Made by a program: the position numbers and the translations under genes. The notes under the pieces were generated by a model. That model did no database searches and was not told the DNA's origin. It saw only the letters and a program-made list of their open reading frames with translations. Source: an uncultured bacterium (lineage in GTDB: Bacteria > Desulfobacterota > GWC2-55-46). From it: a DNA stretch of 64,000 nt. The stretch covers positions 1-64,000 of the forward strand of contig CAJPGC010000001.1 in NCBI GenBank assembly GCA_905339405.1, read 5' to 3'. This document shows, piece after piece, positions 1 through 7,655 of this stretch (position 1 is the first letter of the stretch; each line of letters opens with the position of its first letter).

Positions 1-13
1 TTCGCATCAAGTG

Positions 14-42
14 TTGACAAAGGGTTTTCCAGTTGCTACTAT
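14..42 (+). promoter_or_regulatory. sigma-70 promoter of initiator tRNA
   Basis: A perfect -35 TTGACA (14-19) and a -10 TACTAT (37-42) are separated by 17 bases, ending 22 bases before the tRNA gene. A second possible -10 (TATAGT, 40-45) would give a 20-base spacer. Confidence 0.7.
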
Positions 43-63
43 AGTCGGATTGAGACGATACTA

Positions 64-141
<78 letters not shown>

Positions 142-143
142 AA

Positions 144-186
144 TTGAAAAAGGAGAACGGCGAAAGCTGTTCTCCTTTTTTCAATT
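144..186 (+). terminator. intrinsic terminator after tRNA-fMet
   Basis: The arms AAAGGAGAAC and GTTCTCCTTT close a short GC loop and are followed by a T run. The symmetry continues into the flanking TTGAAA/TTTCAA, so it could work in both directions. Confidence 0.8.
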
Positions 187-194
187 TCAGTTGT

Positions 195-331
195 CAGGAT
201 TTGAAAAGCAGTCGAACGCCGAGCAAGTGCGAGGAAGAGAACTTTCGAGAGAAAGTCCGGCAGTGAGACTGCCCGGCCAGAGCGAGGGAGCGGGAGCGAA
301 CGAGCGCGGTCAAATCCTGTCCCCGCAACAG
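195..331 (+). repeat. tRNA-tail element, fMet copy
   Basis: The element starts with an 11-base inverted copy of the tRNA T-arm (195-205, complement of 119-129). It continues through a GC-rich core and ends in a second direct copy of the tRNA 3' end (309-331, against 117-141, with one base missing and a few changes). The core shares long stretches with a second element behind tRNA-Pro at 58814-58950, for example CGCCGAGCA, GCGAGGA and GAACGAG. No tRNA body (D-arm or anticodon arm) is present, so this is not a decayed whole tRNA gene. Confidence 0.75.
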
Positions 332-339
332 ATTTAATT

Positions 340-369
340 AAGGGGTTACAGCGCAAGCTGTAACCCCTT
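340..369 (+). terminator. hairpin after the copied tRNA 3' end
   Basis: The stem AAGGGGTTACAG / CTGTAACCCCTT encloses CGCAAG, with a short T-rich tail. It sits after the copied tRNA end as the 144-186 terminator sits after the true end, so the tail unit looks like 'tRNA end plus terminator' repeated. Confidence 0.6.
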
Positions 370-424
370 GTTGCGTTTTGGGGGTGGATTTTGTATATTG
401 CTTCAACAATATCCGGTCATTAGT

Positions 425-450
425 AGGGTAGGCACCGCCCATCCTACGAG
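425..450. repeat. REP-like palindrome, left of TIR gene
   Basis: This imperfect palindrome has arms resembling GTAGGGTAGGC and GCCCATCCTAC around a small ACC-type loop. The right part (437-453) recurs in inverted orientation at 1482-1498, on the other side of the TIR gene. It looks like a REP/BIME-type element. Confidence 0.65.
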
Positions 451-583
451 ACTGTGAAAGCAAGCGATTTGATTCCAGAAGATAGAAAATAATTTCTTGT
501 GCGGAGATTTGATTGTTGGGATGAATGGATAAAGCAAAAGAGGGGGCGGCAAGGTTTTATCAATACAGGTGATTTCGAGAAAT

Positions 584-1423
584 ATGGATAAGAGAATCAT
601 TACGGAACGAGACGTATTCATTTCATATGCATCAGAAGATAGGGCGACTGTTGCCAAACCAATTGCTGAGCTGCTCACCGGCTTGGGAATAAGGGTATGG
701 TTCGATCAGTATGAATTGAAAGTCGGTGATAGTCTGATTCAGAAATTAGACGAAGGTTTGTCCAAATGTAAATACGGCATCGTCATTTTATCGCATTCAT
801 TCTTCGAGAAATACTTTACTAAGCATGAACTTGCCGGATTAATACAGAGGGAGGTAAACTGTGGAAAAGTCATCCTGCCCGTTTGGGTTGGCATAAATGA
901 GACTCAGATAAGGCAGTACTCCCCTTCACTTGCAGATAGAATTGCAGCACGTTGGGACGAGGGTATAGAAACAGTCGTAGTGAAACTCATTGAAGTTATA
1001 AAGCCTGAAGCAATAGATGCGTTATTTAAAAGACATATAGTTGCCCTGCAGGAATTGACGACAGGTAATGAAGTACTTGAGGTGGTAGTTGGATGCCATT
1101 TTTCATACAGATGCAATGACGATCCAAGAGATGAAACTGAAATAAATCTCATCGGTGGTTTTCTCCAAGAATTAAGTGACTTTAATGACGTCTGGGATGA
1201 TGTTAGTATCACAAGCCGGATGCAGGCGGCTGTGTATGTATCAGAATTGCTTGCAGAATTAAAAAAGGCAGGATGGAACGTATATGGAACCAAAATGAAT
1301 GGAAAAAAGAAAGTAGCAGGTGTTGAAAGTGAATGGGTTTGGTGTGCTATTGCAGTCCTACGTGATACCACTAGAAAACCAATCTTTATGGACGATAAAT
1401 TTTATTTACTGAAAGTGGATTAA
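584..1423 (+). CDS. orphan TIR-domain protein
   Basis: The 279-residue protein has an N-terminal TIR domain (about residues 10-135). The pattern VFISYASED opens it, and WFDQYELKVGDSL contains Glu44 at the position of the catalytic glutamate of NAD-cleaving bacterial TIR domains. The C-terminal 140 residues match no domain I recognise. TIR proteins of this size are often NADase effectors of anti-phage systems, but no sensor or partner (Thoeris ThsA, Argonaute, STING) lies alongside. Base composition is clearly lower in GC than its neighbours, and REP-like palindromes flank it on both sides, so transfer is likely. I chose ATG 584; an in-frame GTG at 569 is possible. No strong ribosome site is visible. 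Confidence 0.85.
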   Translation: MDKRIITERDVFISYASEDRATVAKPIAELLTGLGIRVWFDQYELKVGDSLIQKLDEGLSKCKYGIVILSHSFFEKYFTKHELAGLIQREVNCGKVILPVWVGINETQIRQYSPSLADRIAARWDEGIETVVVKLIEVIKPEAIDALFKRHIVALQELTTGNEVLEVVVGCHFSYRCNDDPRDETEINLIGGFLQELSDFNDVWDDVSITSRMQAAVYVSELLAELKKAGWNVYGTKMNGKKKVAGVESEWVWCAIAVLRDTTRKPIFMDDKFYLLKVD

Positions 1424-1481
1424 AAAGATTGCTGAGAGGCTGTTCTCATCGAAAAAAAACACCGGATCCTCGTCGTGACAG

Positions 1482-1510
1482 AGTCTCGTAGGATGGGCAC
1501 CGCCCACCAT
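1482..1510. repeat. REP-like palindrome, right of TIR gene
   Basis: The arms GTAGGATGGGC and GCCCACC surround ACC. Bases 1482-1498 are an exact 17-base inverted match to 437-453, so the two palindromes bracket the TIR gene head to head. Confidence 0.65.
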
Positions 1511-1540
1511 TTTAACGCTATCCAAGACGCTTCTAACCGG

Positions 1541-2563
1541 TCAGTTCATCTTCAGTTTTTTGTATTTCGACACGGCTTTTTTGAGGAATGAATACGGGGC
1601 CTGATTGAACTGAGTCAGATATTTATGTAGGATGGCGGCTTTTTTAGGGGCAGGGTTTGAGGCGCACCACGAAGCGCACCACATGTAATCGTTTTTTTCG
1701 ACCTTGCGCAGGAACTCCTGACGCAAGGGGCTTTCAAGTATCTCCGTGATGGAGGACTTGTAAGTATTGCCGACCACTTTCCATGTATTGGCGCATACAA
1801 GGACGTCGCCGTTGTAATCAACCAGTATGTTCTTGAAAGGCACTTTGCAGGGGGCCTTTTCAATGTTCCCGCCGCCGCTCTCAAGCTCTACGCCGAAGTT
1901 TTTGGCGAAACCGCTTATGCCGACTATCTTCAGGCCACGGGCCTCTTTAAGCTCTTTTATCTTCTCCATCTCGCGCTGCATTGCGGTTCGCTCCGGGAGC
2001 TTGTTGAAGCTCAGCAGCGGGTCGATGAGGAACTCGACGAAGTCGACCCCGACATCGCTCCAGAACTCCACGAAATGCGAAAGCTCTCCCGCGTTGCCCG
2101 GCAGTATTACAGATGAGACGGAGACCGTCGGCCCGTCTTTTCCCCTTCTTGCAAGCAGCGCAGCCGTGTTTTTTACTACCCTGTCGAAGTTGCCGTATTT
2201 CACAAGACCATCATAGGTCGAGGCCCTGGACGCGTTTACGGAGAAGTTGATGCGTTTACCCTGTCTGGAAAAGACCTCCATCCAGAATTCGCTAACATTC
2301 ACGCCGTTTGTCGCGATAATGAGCTTGATGTTTTCAAAGGGGCGGATGAGTTTAGCGAAATCCGCGCAGTTGGACATTATGGTGGGCTCCCCGCCCTGTA
2401 TCTTGACCTGCTGGAGGTGCGGATACAGCTCGGAAAGGTGCTGTTTGTAGATAACCTGAGGCATGTCGGATTTCTTGCTGAAATCCGTCTGATAACACAT
2501 GGCGCATCTCGTGTTGCACTGGAGACCCATATACAGATGCAGACTTGTGATGTCGTATCCCAT
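1541..2563 (-). CDS. radical SAM protein with SPASM-like C-terminus
   Basis: The 340-residue protein has the radical SAM cysteine motif CNTRCAMC (Cys16, Cys20, Cys23) and the SAM-binding GGEPT motif near residue 58. It should bind a 4Fe-4S cluster that cleaves S-adenosylmethionine. Downstream cysteines around residues 239, 257, 296 and 300 (CKVPF, LVCAN, WCASWC) resemble a SPASM/twitch auxiliary cluster domain, as in peptide- and sugar-modifying members. No precursor peptide gene is seen beside it, so the substrate is unknown. It is transcribed toward the TIR gene and has normal composition for this genome. Confidence 0.85.
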   Translation of the reverse strand: MGYDITSLHLYMGLQCNTRCAMCYQTDFSKKSDMPQVIYKQHLSELYPHLQQVKIQGGEPTIMSNCADFAKLIRPFENIKLIIATNGVNVSEFWMEVFSRQGKRINFSVNASRASTYDGLVKYGNFDRVVKNTAALLARRGKDGPTVSVSSVILPGNAGELSHFVEFWSDVGVDFVEFLIDPLLSFNKLPERTAMQREMEKIKELKEARGLKIVGISGFAKNFGVELESGGGNIEKAPCKVPFKNILVDYNGDVLVCANTWKVVGNTYKSSITEILESPLRQEFLRKVEKNDYMWCASWCASNPAPKKAAILHKYLTQFNQAPYSFLKKAVSKYKKLKMN

Positions 2564-2739
2564 GTGAGCCGCCTCTTAAGTCGAGGCTCATTATAAAATT
2601 ATCATGCATTTTTGTCAATGGAACATTAAAAGCAGGCGTAATATTTAAAGTATTTCCTGCTTATTTTCGTAAAAACAGGAAAAACACGTGAGATTCGATA
2701 AATCATATGTAAAGCATTGACAGTGAAAGGAGGATTGAG

Positions 2740-2817
2740 ATGACAACCGGGAAACCGGACCGAAAAAAGCACGCCTACGTACAGTCGCTCGGCGCGCCGC
2801 CGGAAAAGGTATTCTGA
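2740..2817 (+). pseudogene. possible N-terminal remnant of an SRPBCC-family gene
   Basis: A 25-codon frame starts at an ATG behind a strong AAAGGAGG ribosome site. It encodes MTTGKPDRKKHAYVQSLGAP followed by PEKVF and a stop. The pattern 'xxYVQxLxAPPEKVF' resembles the first strand of SRPBCC (START-like) proteins, which normally continue for about 150 residues. The gene appears cut off right after this strand, or it is a very short peptide gene. The rest of the 2564-2907 gap holds nothing recognisable. Confidence 0.4.
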
Positions 2818-2907
2818 TCGAGAAGTCCGGTAGTGTTGCGTTTCCGGGCCGGAATATTGTATATTGCCTGAAAATATACCGTTCAATATCGTCTGGCGCA
2901 GCCCATC

Positions 2908-4848
2908 ATGAAAAAATACGCGTTCCTGATAACCGTCATAGCGTTCTTGTCATTGGCAGCGGCGCTCTATCTCTGGAAGTTGTCAAACGACCCTTCTTCC
3001 GCGCTGATACTGCCGGAGCATGGAGCTCAGTGGATCCGCGTTAACGAGCCCACAATCCCGAACGTCAGGAAGATAGATCCGATATGGGCCTTCAGGACGG
3101 CCGTTCACGTTGACGAGACCCCTGAGCGCGCGCTTCTGACATTCAAGGCGATGAAGGACGCCGAAGTCCTTGTCGACGGCGTGCTCGTCCGCTCCGTAGA
3201 CGGCAACCTCGACGACTGGAGAGGGCCCGTCGAGGTCGATCTCGCGCCGTACCTTACGCCAGGCCAGCATACCATACGCTTGACGGTCGTGAACAGGAAC
3301 GGCCCGGCGTTGCTGCTGGCCTACAGCGATGCTCTTGGCATCCGTACGGGCCCGGAATGGGAGACGAGCAAGGACGGAGTCGAATGGAAAAGCGCGTTTG
3401 CCGCAACCCAGCCCATGAGCCTCCCTTCATCGAGGGACTATCCGGCCTTCCGGTCTTTTGTCTCGTCGTTGCCGGTGCTGCTGCCGGTCTTCCTGATAAC
3501 CTTTTTCTGGACCCTCGCGTATTACAGGCCCGGCAACGGACGGGCCGGTTGGATAGCGCGCCTCACGCCAGAGGCGGGCACGCTGCGCTGGATTATCATG
3601 GCGGCATTGGCAATCCTCGGCGTGAACGCTTACTTCAATGTGCCTTACACTACCGGCTTTGATACGGACGGCCACATACAGTACATACGCTTTGTGGCAG
3701 AAAGGCTCAGCCTGCCGTACGCTGGTGACGGATGGCAGATGTTCCAGTCCCCGCTTTATTACATCTGGTCGGGGCTTTTTTACAAGGCGCTCAAGCCTTT
3801 TTTTACGATTGACGACACAATACAGCTCATCAAGCTGTTCACGTTCGCTTTCGGCATGGTCCAGGTGGAGATAATCTACAGGATGCTGAAGAAAACCTTC
3901 CCCGGCAGGAATGACCTGGTTTCCCTCGGCGTCGTAATAGGCGGCCTTCTTCCGGCTACCCTCTACAGCGCGCTGGCCCTGGGCAATGAACCTATGTGCG
4001 GTGCGTTTTCTGCGGCCGCGCTCGCCGTCGCGTTCTGGATACTCGTGGACCAGTCTTCTCCGTCCCGCGGAAGGCTCTTCCTGCTCGGCGGTTTCCTCGG
4101 GCTCGCGCTGCTTTCGAAAGTCACAGCCGTGCTTCTTTTGCCTCCGATAGGGCTTATGCTCTTGTACAAGGCGAGGAAAAACGGCCGCGGGGGGCTTCTC
4201 CTGTTCACTCCGGCATTTATCGCCTTCGGGACGGCCTTTGCAATCTCCTCTTGGTACTACATAAGGAACTGGCTCGAGCTCGGCAAGTTCTTCATCGGCG
4301 GATGGGACTCTTCGAGGGGAATAGTGTGGTGGCAATCCCCCGGATACAGGACCCTCAGGGATTTATACAGTTTTGGCGAATCGCTCTCCTATCCGGTTTT
4401 CGCCAACTTCAACGGCTTTTGGGATTCGTTTTACTCCACGCTGTGGCTGGACGGCATGATGAGCGGGGCGACGAAAGCCGTCGGCTTCCCGCCGTGGAAC
4501 ATTGATTTTCTGGTCTCCGGCGCGTGGCTGGCTGTGCTTCCAACTATCGCGATCCTTATAGCAGTCGCGGCCGCTCTCCTCAAGCCCGGCGAGTCTTTCA
4601 GGAAGGGGCCCCTGTTCGCGGTCATGTGCATGGTCATTTACCTGGCGGCCCTTGGCTTCATGTACCTTGATGTGCCCATACACTCGACCGTGAAGGCCAC
4701 CTACACCACTGGCCTTACGCCGGTCTATGCCCTGCTCGCGGCGGCGGGGCTGGGAACTCTCATGAAGACGGTTACTGCGCGCGCCGTCGTCTACGCGTGG
4801 GTGGCATGCTGGGCCGTGTCTTCGTATTTATCTTATTTCGCCGTGTGA
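2908..4848 (+). CDS. GT-C family glycosyltransferase-like membrane protein
   Basis: The 646-residue protein starts with one membrane helix (residues 4-24). A beta-rich exported segment follows (about 40-150, with 'EVLVDGVLV' and 'PGQHTIRLTVVNR' like a carbohydrate-binding sandwich), then about ten membrane helices from residue 180 on. The first loop after the helices restart carries FDTDGH, matching the acidic motif of GT-C transferases. WQMFQSPLYY resembles the HQPPL-type loop of PMT/ArnT relatives. It probably moves a sugar from a polyprenyl carrier to a substrate outside the inner membrane. The N-terminal sandwich ahead of the GT-C core is not the usual order. No strong ribosome site is visible. 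Confidence 0.65.
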   Translation: MKKYAFLITVIAFLSLAAALYLWKLSNDPSSALILPEHGAQWIRVNEPTIPNVRKIDPIWAFRTAVHVDETPERALLTFKAMKDAEVLVDGVLVRSVDGNLDDWRGPVEVDLAPYLTPGQHTIRLTVVNRNGPALLLAYSDALGIRTGPEWETSKDGVEWKSAFAATQPMSLPSSRDYPAFRSFVSSLPVLLPVFLITFFWTLAYYRPGNGRAGWIARLTPEAGTLRWIIMAALAILGVNAYFNVPYTTGFDTDGHIQYIRFVAERLSLPYAGDGWQMFQSPLYYIWSGLFYKALKPFFTIDDTIQLIKLFTFAFGMVQVEIIYRMLKKTFPGRNDLVSLGVVIGGLLPATLYSALALGNEPMCGAFSAAALAVAFWILVDQSSPSRGRLFLLGGFLGLALLSKVTAVLLLPPIGLMLLYKARKNGRGGLLLFTPAFIAFGTAFAISSWYYIRNWLELGKFFIGGWDSSRGIVWWQSPGYRTLRDLYSFGESLSYPVFANFNGFWDSFYSTLWLDGMMSGATKAVGFPPWNIDFLVSGAWLAVLPTIAILIAVAAALLKPGESFRKGPLFAVMCMVIYLAALGFMYLDVPIHSTVKATYTTGLTPVYALLAAAGLGTLMKTVTARAVVYAWVACWAVSSYLSYFAV

Positions 4849-4890
4849 CTATGGACAAGGTGTGCTGCTGAAGCTTTGTCGCTGACAAAA

Positions 4891-4923
4891 AAAGAGGGCG
4901 GTTTTTCAACCGCCCTCTTTTTT
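4891..4923. terminator. bidirectional terminator
   Basis: The stem GAGGGCGGTT / AACCGCCCTC has a TTTC loop, with an A run before and a T run after. It serves the convergent genes ending at 4848 and 4939. Confidence 0.9.
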
Positions 4924-4938
4924 AATTTCAGGCAGACG

Positions 4939-5223
4939 CTACATGGGTATTGGTTCCGGCGGCGCGGGAGGAGTGGGCGGCGCTGGCGCGGCAAACGTGG
5001 TAGGCGTAGCCGGTTTGGAGGGTTTTACGGGGGCCGTCGGTTTTTCGCCCTTTGTAGCTGGGCCTACCGTTATGCCGGTGGGCGTAGTTATAACCGTTGT
5101 GCGCGAGGAGCTCAGCAGCTTTGCCCTTTCGTTCGCATGGGAATTGGCGGCAGCGCTGGCGGCGCCCGCCCCTAACGATAACAAAAGAGATAATCCGGCG
5201 GTAATGGTGAGCAGTTTTCTCAT
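4939..5223 (-). CDS. proline-rich exported protein
   Basis: The 94-residue protein has a signal peptide (MRKLLTITAGLSLLLSLGAG, likely cleaved after ASA). Its mature part is low in complexity and rich in proline, threonine and alanine, ending in PAPPTPPAPPEPIP. I recognise no family. The start at 5223 has a good AGAGGAGAA ribosome site six bases upstream; a longer frame to 5313 lacks one. Confidence 0.6.
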   Translation of the reverse strand: MRKLLTITAGLSLLLSLGAGAASAAANSHANERAKLLSSSRTTVITTPTGITVGPATKGEKPTAPVKPSKPATPTTFAAPAPPTPPAPPEPIPM

Positions 5224-5388
5224 GGCCTTCTCCTCTTTGTTTTTTCTGGACACGAACACAGTATGTTTATCCCAGTTATTGAAAAAATAGACAGTGATGA
5301 AAGCCACAAACAAGCTAATGGTTTGATTTTAAAAAGAATAATCGAGGCCTGCGTTGATGGTTATCCGGCCGGTGAAGGCTGGCTGAGT

Positions 5389-5417
5389 TTGACAACAGGG
5401 CGTTCTTCTGTTATCTT
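5389..5417 (+). promoter_or_regulatory. sigma-70 promoter of the Mn riboswitch transcript
   Basis: A perfect TTGACA (5389-5394) lies 17 bases before TATCTT (5412-5417). Transcription should begin near 5424, right at the start of the aptamer. Confidence 0.75.
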
Positions 5418-5423
5418 TAAGGC

Positions 5424-5524
5424 CGTAAAGGGGAGTAGCTCAGGCGATGGTTGCCGTCAATACGGCCTCAAGGCCCGGTGCCATCGGTTAAACCTGCAAC
5501 AGGTTGACAAGCGAGACCTTTACC
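5424..5524 (+). ncRNA. yybP-ykoY manganese riboswitch aptamer
   Basis: The segment contains the diagnostic AAAGGGGAGTAGCT box (from 5427), the CGATGGT / GCCATCGG helix and the closing strand GCGAGACCTTTACC, which are the conserved parts of the yybP-ykoY class. This class senses Mn2+. The P1 helix pairs 5425-5431 (GTAAAGG) with 5517-5523 (CCTTTAC). The gene behind it is a TerC/Alx protein, the standard target of this riboswitch. Confidence 0.93.
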
Positions 5525-5557
5525 GTGGCGTTTTTGCGCTCCGGTAAAGGTCTTTTT
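5514..5557 (+). terminator. riboswitch-controlled terminator
   Basis: The stem AGACCTTTACCG / CGGTAAAGGTCT (5514-5525 with 5541-5552) is followed by TTTTTT. Its left arm contains the 3' strand of aptamer helix P1 (5517-5523), so ligand-bound P1 and the terminator are mutually exclusive. This predicts transcription ON with manganese. Confidence 0.9.
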
Positions 5558-5597
5558 TATTTTAAAAAAACGCCGTATCTCAAGGGGGGTATTTCAG

Positions 5598-6524
5598 ATG
5601 ACAGCGCAGTTGTTGCCGTGGGTGCTTTTCACGCTTTTCATAGCGGTCATGCTGGCTATTGACCTCGGGGTCTTCAACAGGAAAGCGCACGAGGTGAGCG
5701 TGAAAGAGGCGCTTGCCTGGAGCGGCGTATGGGTCGCTCTCGCGCTCGCCTTCAACGTGGGCGTGTATTTCTGGAAGGGGCCGGAGGTGGCCGTCCAGTT
5801 CTTTACCGGCTACATCGTGGAAAAATCCCTGAGCGTCGACAATATCTTCGTCTTCCTCCAGGTCTTCGCGTTCTTCGGCGTCCCGGCCATATACCAGCAC
5901 AAGATACTCTTCTGGGGCGTCCTGGGCGCGATCGTGATGAGGGCTGTCTTCATCCTGGTCGGCGTGACGCTCATAACGAAGTTCCACTGGATAATATACG
6001 TCTTCGGCGCGTTCCTTCTCATCACGGGCGCGAAGATGGCCTTCAGCAAGCAAAAGGAGATACACCCGGAGAAAAACCCGGTGATAAAACTCCTCAAGCG
6101 GTTCATCCCGCTCTCAAACGACTACGAGGACGGCCGTTTCTTCGTGAAAAGAAATGGCATGATACTGGCGACCCCGCTTGCCCTCGTGCTCATCGTCATC
6201 GAGACGACCGACGTCATATTCGCCGTGGACTCCATCCCCGCGATACTGGCCATAACGACAGACCCGTTCATCGTCTACAGCTCGAACCTTTTCGCCATAA
6301 TGGGGCTCAGGGCGCTTTTCTTTGCGGTAGCGGGAGTCATAAAGAAGTTCCACTACATACATTACGGGCTTGCCGCGGTCCTGGCCTTTGTCGGTATCAA
6401 GATGATCATCTCTGATTTCTACAAGGTACCCTCCTTGGCGGCCCTCGCGGTCATAGCCATCATACTGGCGGTCTCGATGGCAGCTTCCTCGTTAAGGAGG
6501 TCCAACGGCAACGCCGTATCATGA
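5598..6524 (+). CDS. alx: TerC/Alx family membrane protein, probable Mn exporter
   Basis: The 308-residue protein is an integral membrane protein with about nine helices. It carries TerC hallmarks: DLGVFNRKAHEVSVKEAL near the N-terminus, EKSLSVDNIFVF and ETTDVIFAVDSIPAILA with conserved acidic residues inside the membrane. Family members controlled by the yybP-ykoY element export or balance Mn2+. The gene lies 41 bases after the riboswitch terminator and has a GGGGGG ribosome site. The sequence supports manganese control well; a role in tellurite resistance, as the old family name suggests, is not supported by any ter neighbours. Confidence 0.9.
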   Translation: MTAQLLPWVLFTLFIAVMLAIDLGVFNRKAHEVSVKEALAWSGVWVALALAFNVGVYFWKGPEVAVQFFTGYIVEKSLSVDNIFVFLQVFAFFGVPAIYQHKILFWGVLGAIVMRAVFILVGVTLITKFHWIIYVFGAFLLITGAKMAFSKQKEIHPEKNPVIKLLKRFIPLSNDYEDGRFFVKRNGMILATPLALVLIVIETTDVIFAVDSIPAILAITTDPFIVYSSNLFAIMGLRALFFAVAGVIKKFHYIHYGLAAVLAFVGIKMIISDFYKVPSLAALAVIAIILAVSMAASSLRRSNGNAVS

Positions 6525-6650
6525 GACGGCTTCCCCATAAGCGATATACTTGCTTGACAGGGAACACAAATACCGTTTAAAACGTTATATATATGTAATT
6601 GGCGCGTCCTCTTTTCAGCCGCGCTGCTCAATCATGAGGAGGGAAAAACG

Positions 6651-7394
6651 ATGGGGCGAACCGCCAGGGCGGACCTCAAGGAGTACGCTGTCTGGGACCG
6701 CACCACCCGCTGGTTCCATTGGATAAACTTCGTTGCCGTCTTGGGGCTCGCTTCACTCGGCACAGTGATACTCTACGCGGGCCCTCTCGGCGTAGGTGAC
6801 GGCGGCAAGACCGCGCTCAAAACGGCCCATGTCCTCACGGGCTACGTCTTCCTCGTTAACCTCCTCTGGAGAATCATCTGGGGCTTTGCCGGAAACCGTT
6901 ACGCCCGCTGGAAAGCGGTGCTGCCTTTCGGCAGGGGCTTCATACGCGAGACAAGGGAGTATATATCCGGCTTCATGGGCGGGAATGCCCCCGGCTGGCT
7001 TGGCCACAACCCGCTGGGCAGGCTCATGGTCGGCGCGCTCCTGGCCGCCCTGCTTACGATGGGAGGGACCGGGCTCATCCTCGCCGGTACGGACATCTAT
7101 TATCCGCCTTTCGGCGGCTCGATCAAGGCCTGGGTGGCGGAAGACCACTCCAAGCTCGAGGAGATAAAGCCGTATTCAAAGGTGAACGTAAACGAGGCCT
7201 CTTATAAGGAGATGCGCGATTTCAGGAAGCCTTTCGTGCAGGTCCACGGTACATTGTTTTACATATTGCTCGCCTTCATCTTCGCCCATGTCGCGGCGGC
7301 GATAATAACCGACGTGAAAGAGAAGAACGGGATAATATCCGCCATGTTCACAGGGTGGAAGGTCTTCGACAGGAAGCCTGTAGACCACGAGTAG
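6651..7394 (+). CDS. cytochrome b561-type membrane protein
   Basis: The 247-residue protein has four main membrane helices. Histidines typical of the b561/HupC (hydrogenase-type cytochrome b) family are visible: RWFHWIN (helix 1), TAHVLTGY (helix 2), QVHGTLFY and FAHVAAA near the end. Such proteins bind two b hemes and pass electrons between quinones and periplasmic partners. A second family member lies at 24030-24725. GAGGAGGG precedes the ATG. No partner is encoded alongside; the NO reductase genes follow but are separated by a terminator and their own promoter. Confidence 0.85.
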   Translation: MGRTARADLKEYAVWDRTTRWFHWINFVAVLGLASLGTVILYAGPLGVGDGGKTALKTAHVLTGYVFLVNLLWRIIWGFAGNRYARWKAVLPFGRGFIRETREYISGFMGGNAPGWLGHNPLGRLMVGALLAALLTMGGTGLILAGTDIYYPPFGGSIKAWVAEDHSKLEEIKPYSKVNVNEASYKEMRDFRKPFVQVHGTLFYILLAFIFAHVAAAIITDVKEKNGIISAMFTGWKVFDRKPVDHE

Positions 7395-7432
7395 ATAAAG
7401 CCGTACAGGCTTTAAAAGAGATCTGATTGAAT

Positions 7433-7462
7433 AGGGGCTGCGCACAGAAGCAGCCCCTTTTT
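7433..7462 (+). terminator. intrinsic terminator
   Basis: The stem AGGGGCTG / CAGCCCCT is followed by TTTTT. It ends the cytochrome b561 transcript. Confidence 0.85.
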
Positions 7463-7573
7463 CTTGCCTTTGAGCTTTTCCTTTGAGCGCGTTTGAAAAA
7501 ATACGCGCGCGAGTCTTCGTCTTTTCGCGGGGTCTTTTCCAAGTAAAAAACCTTCCCTGTTTTTCTTTCTTCC

Positions 7574-7613
7574 TGACATAAGTCATTTTGTTTCTTCGGC
7601 AGCCTGTTAAAAT
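7574..7613 (+). promoter_or_regulatory. CRP/FNR-family operator and promoter of the nor cluster
   Basis: The palindrome TGAC-ATAA-GTCA (7574-7585) has half-sites close to those of HcpR/NnrR-type CRP/FNR regulators (TTGAC-N4-GTCAA). A -10-like TAAAAT lies at 7608-7613, which puts the operator centre about 41 bases before the expected start. That is the class II activator position of this family. No good -35 is present, as expected for an activated promoter. Confidence 0.6.
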
Positions 7614-7655
7614 GTGCTCCATAATCGTTTGTCTTTTTTTGCGATTGGGAGAGCC

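Noticed and set aside
229-262. Stretch resembling the RNase P P4 motif (GAGGAA...AAAGTCCGG)
   Set aside because: The rest of the RNase P core (ACAGAAA, long-range pairing partner) is absent, and the bases are explained by the tRNA-tail element shared with the tRNA-Pro locus.
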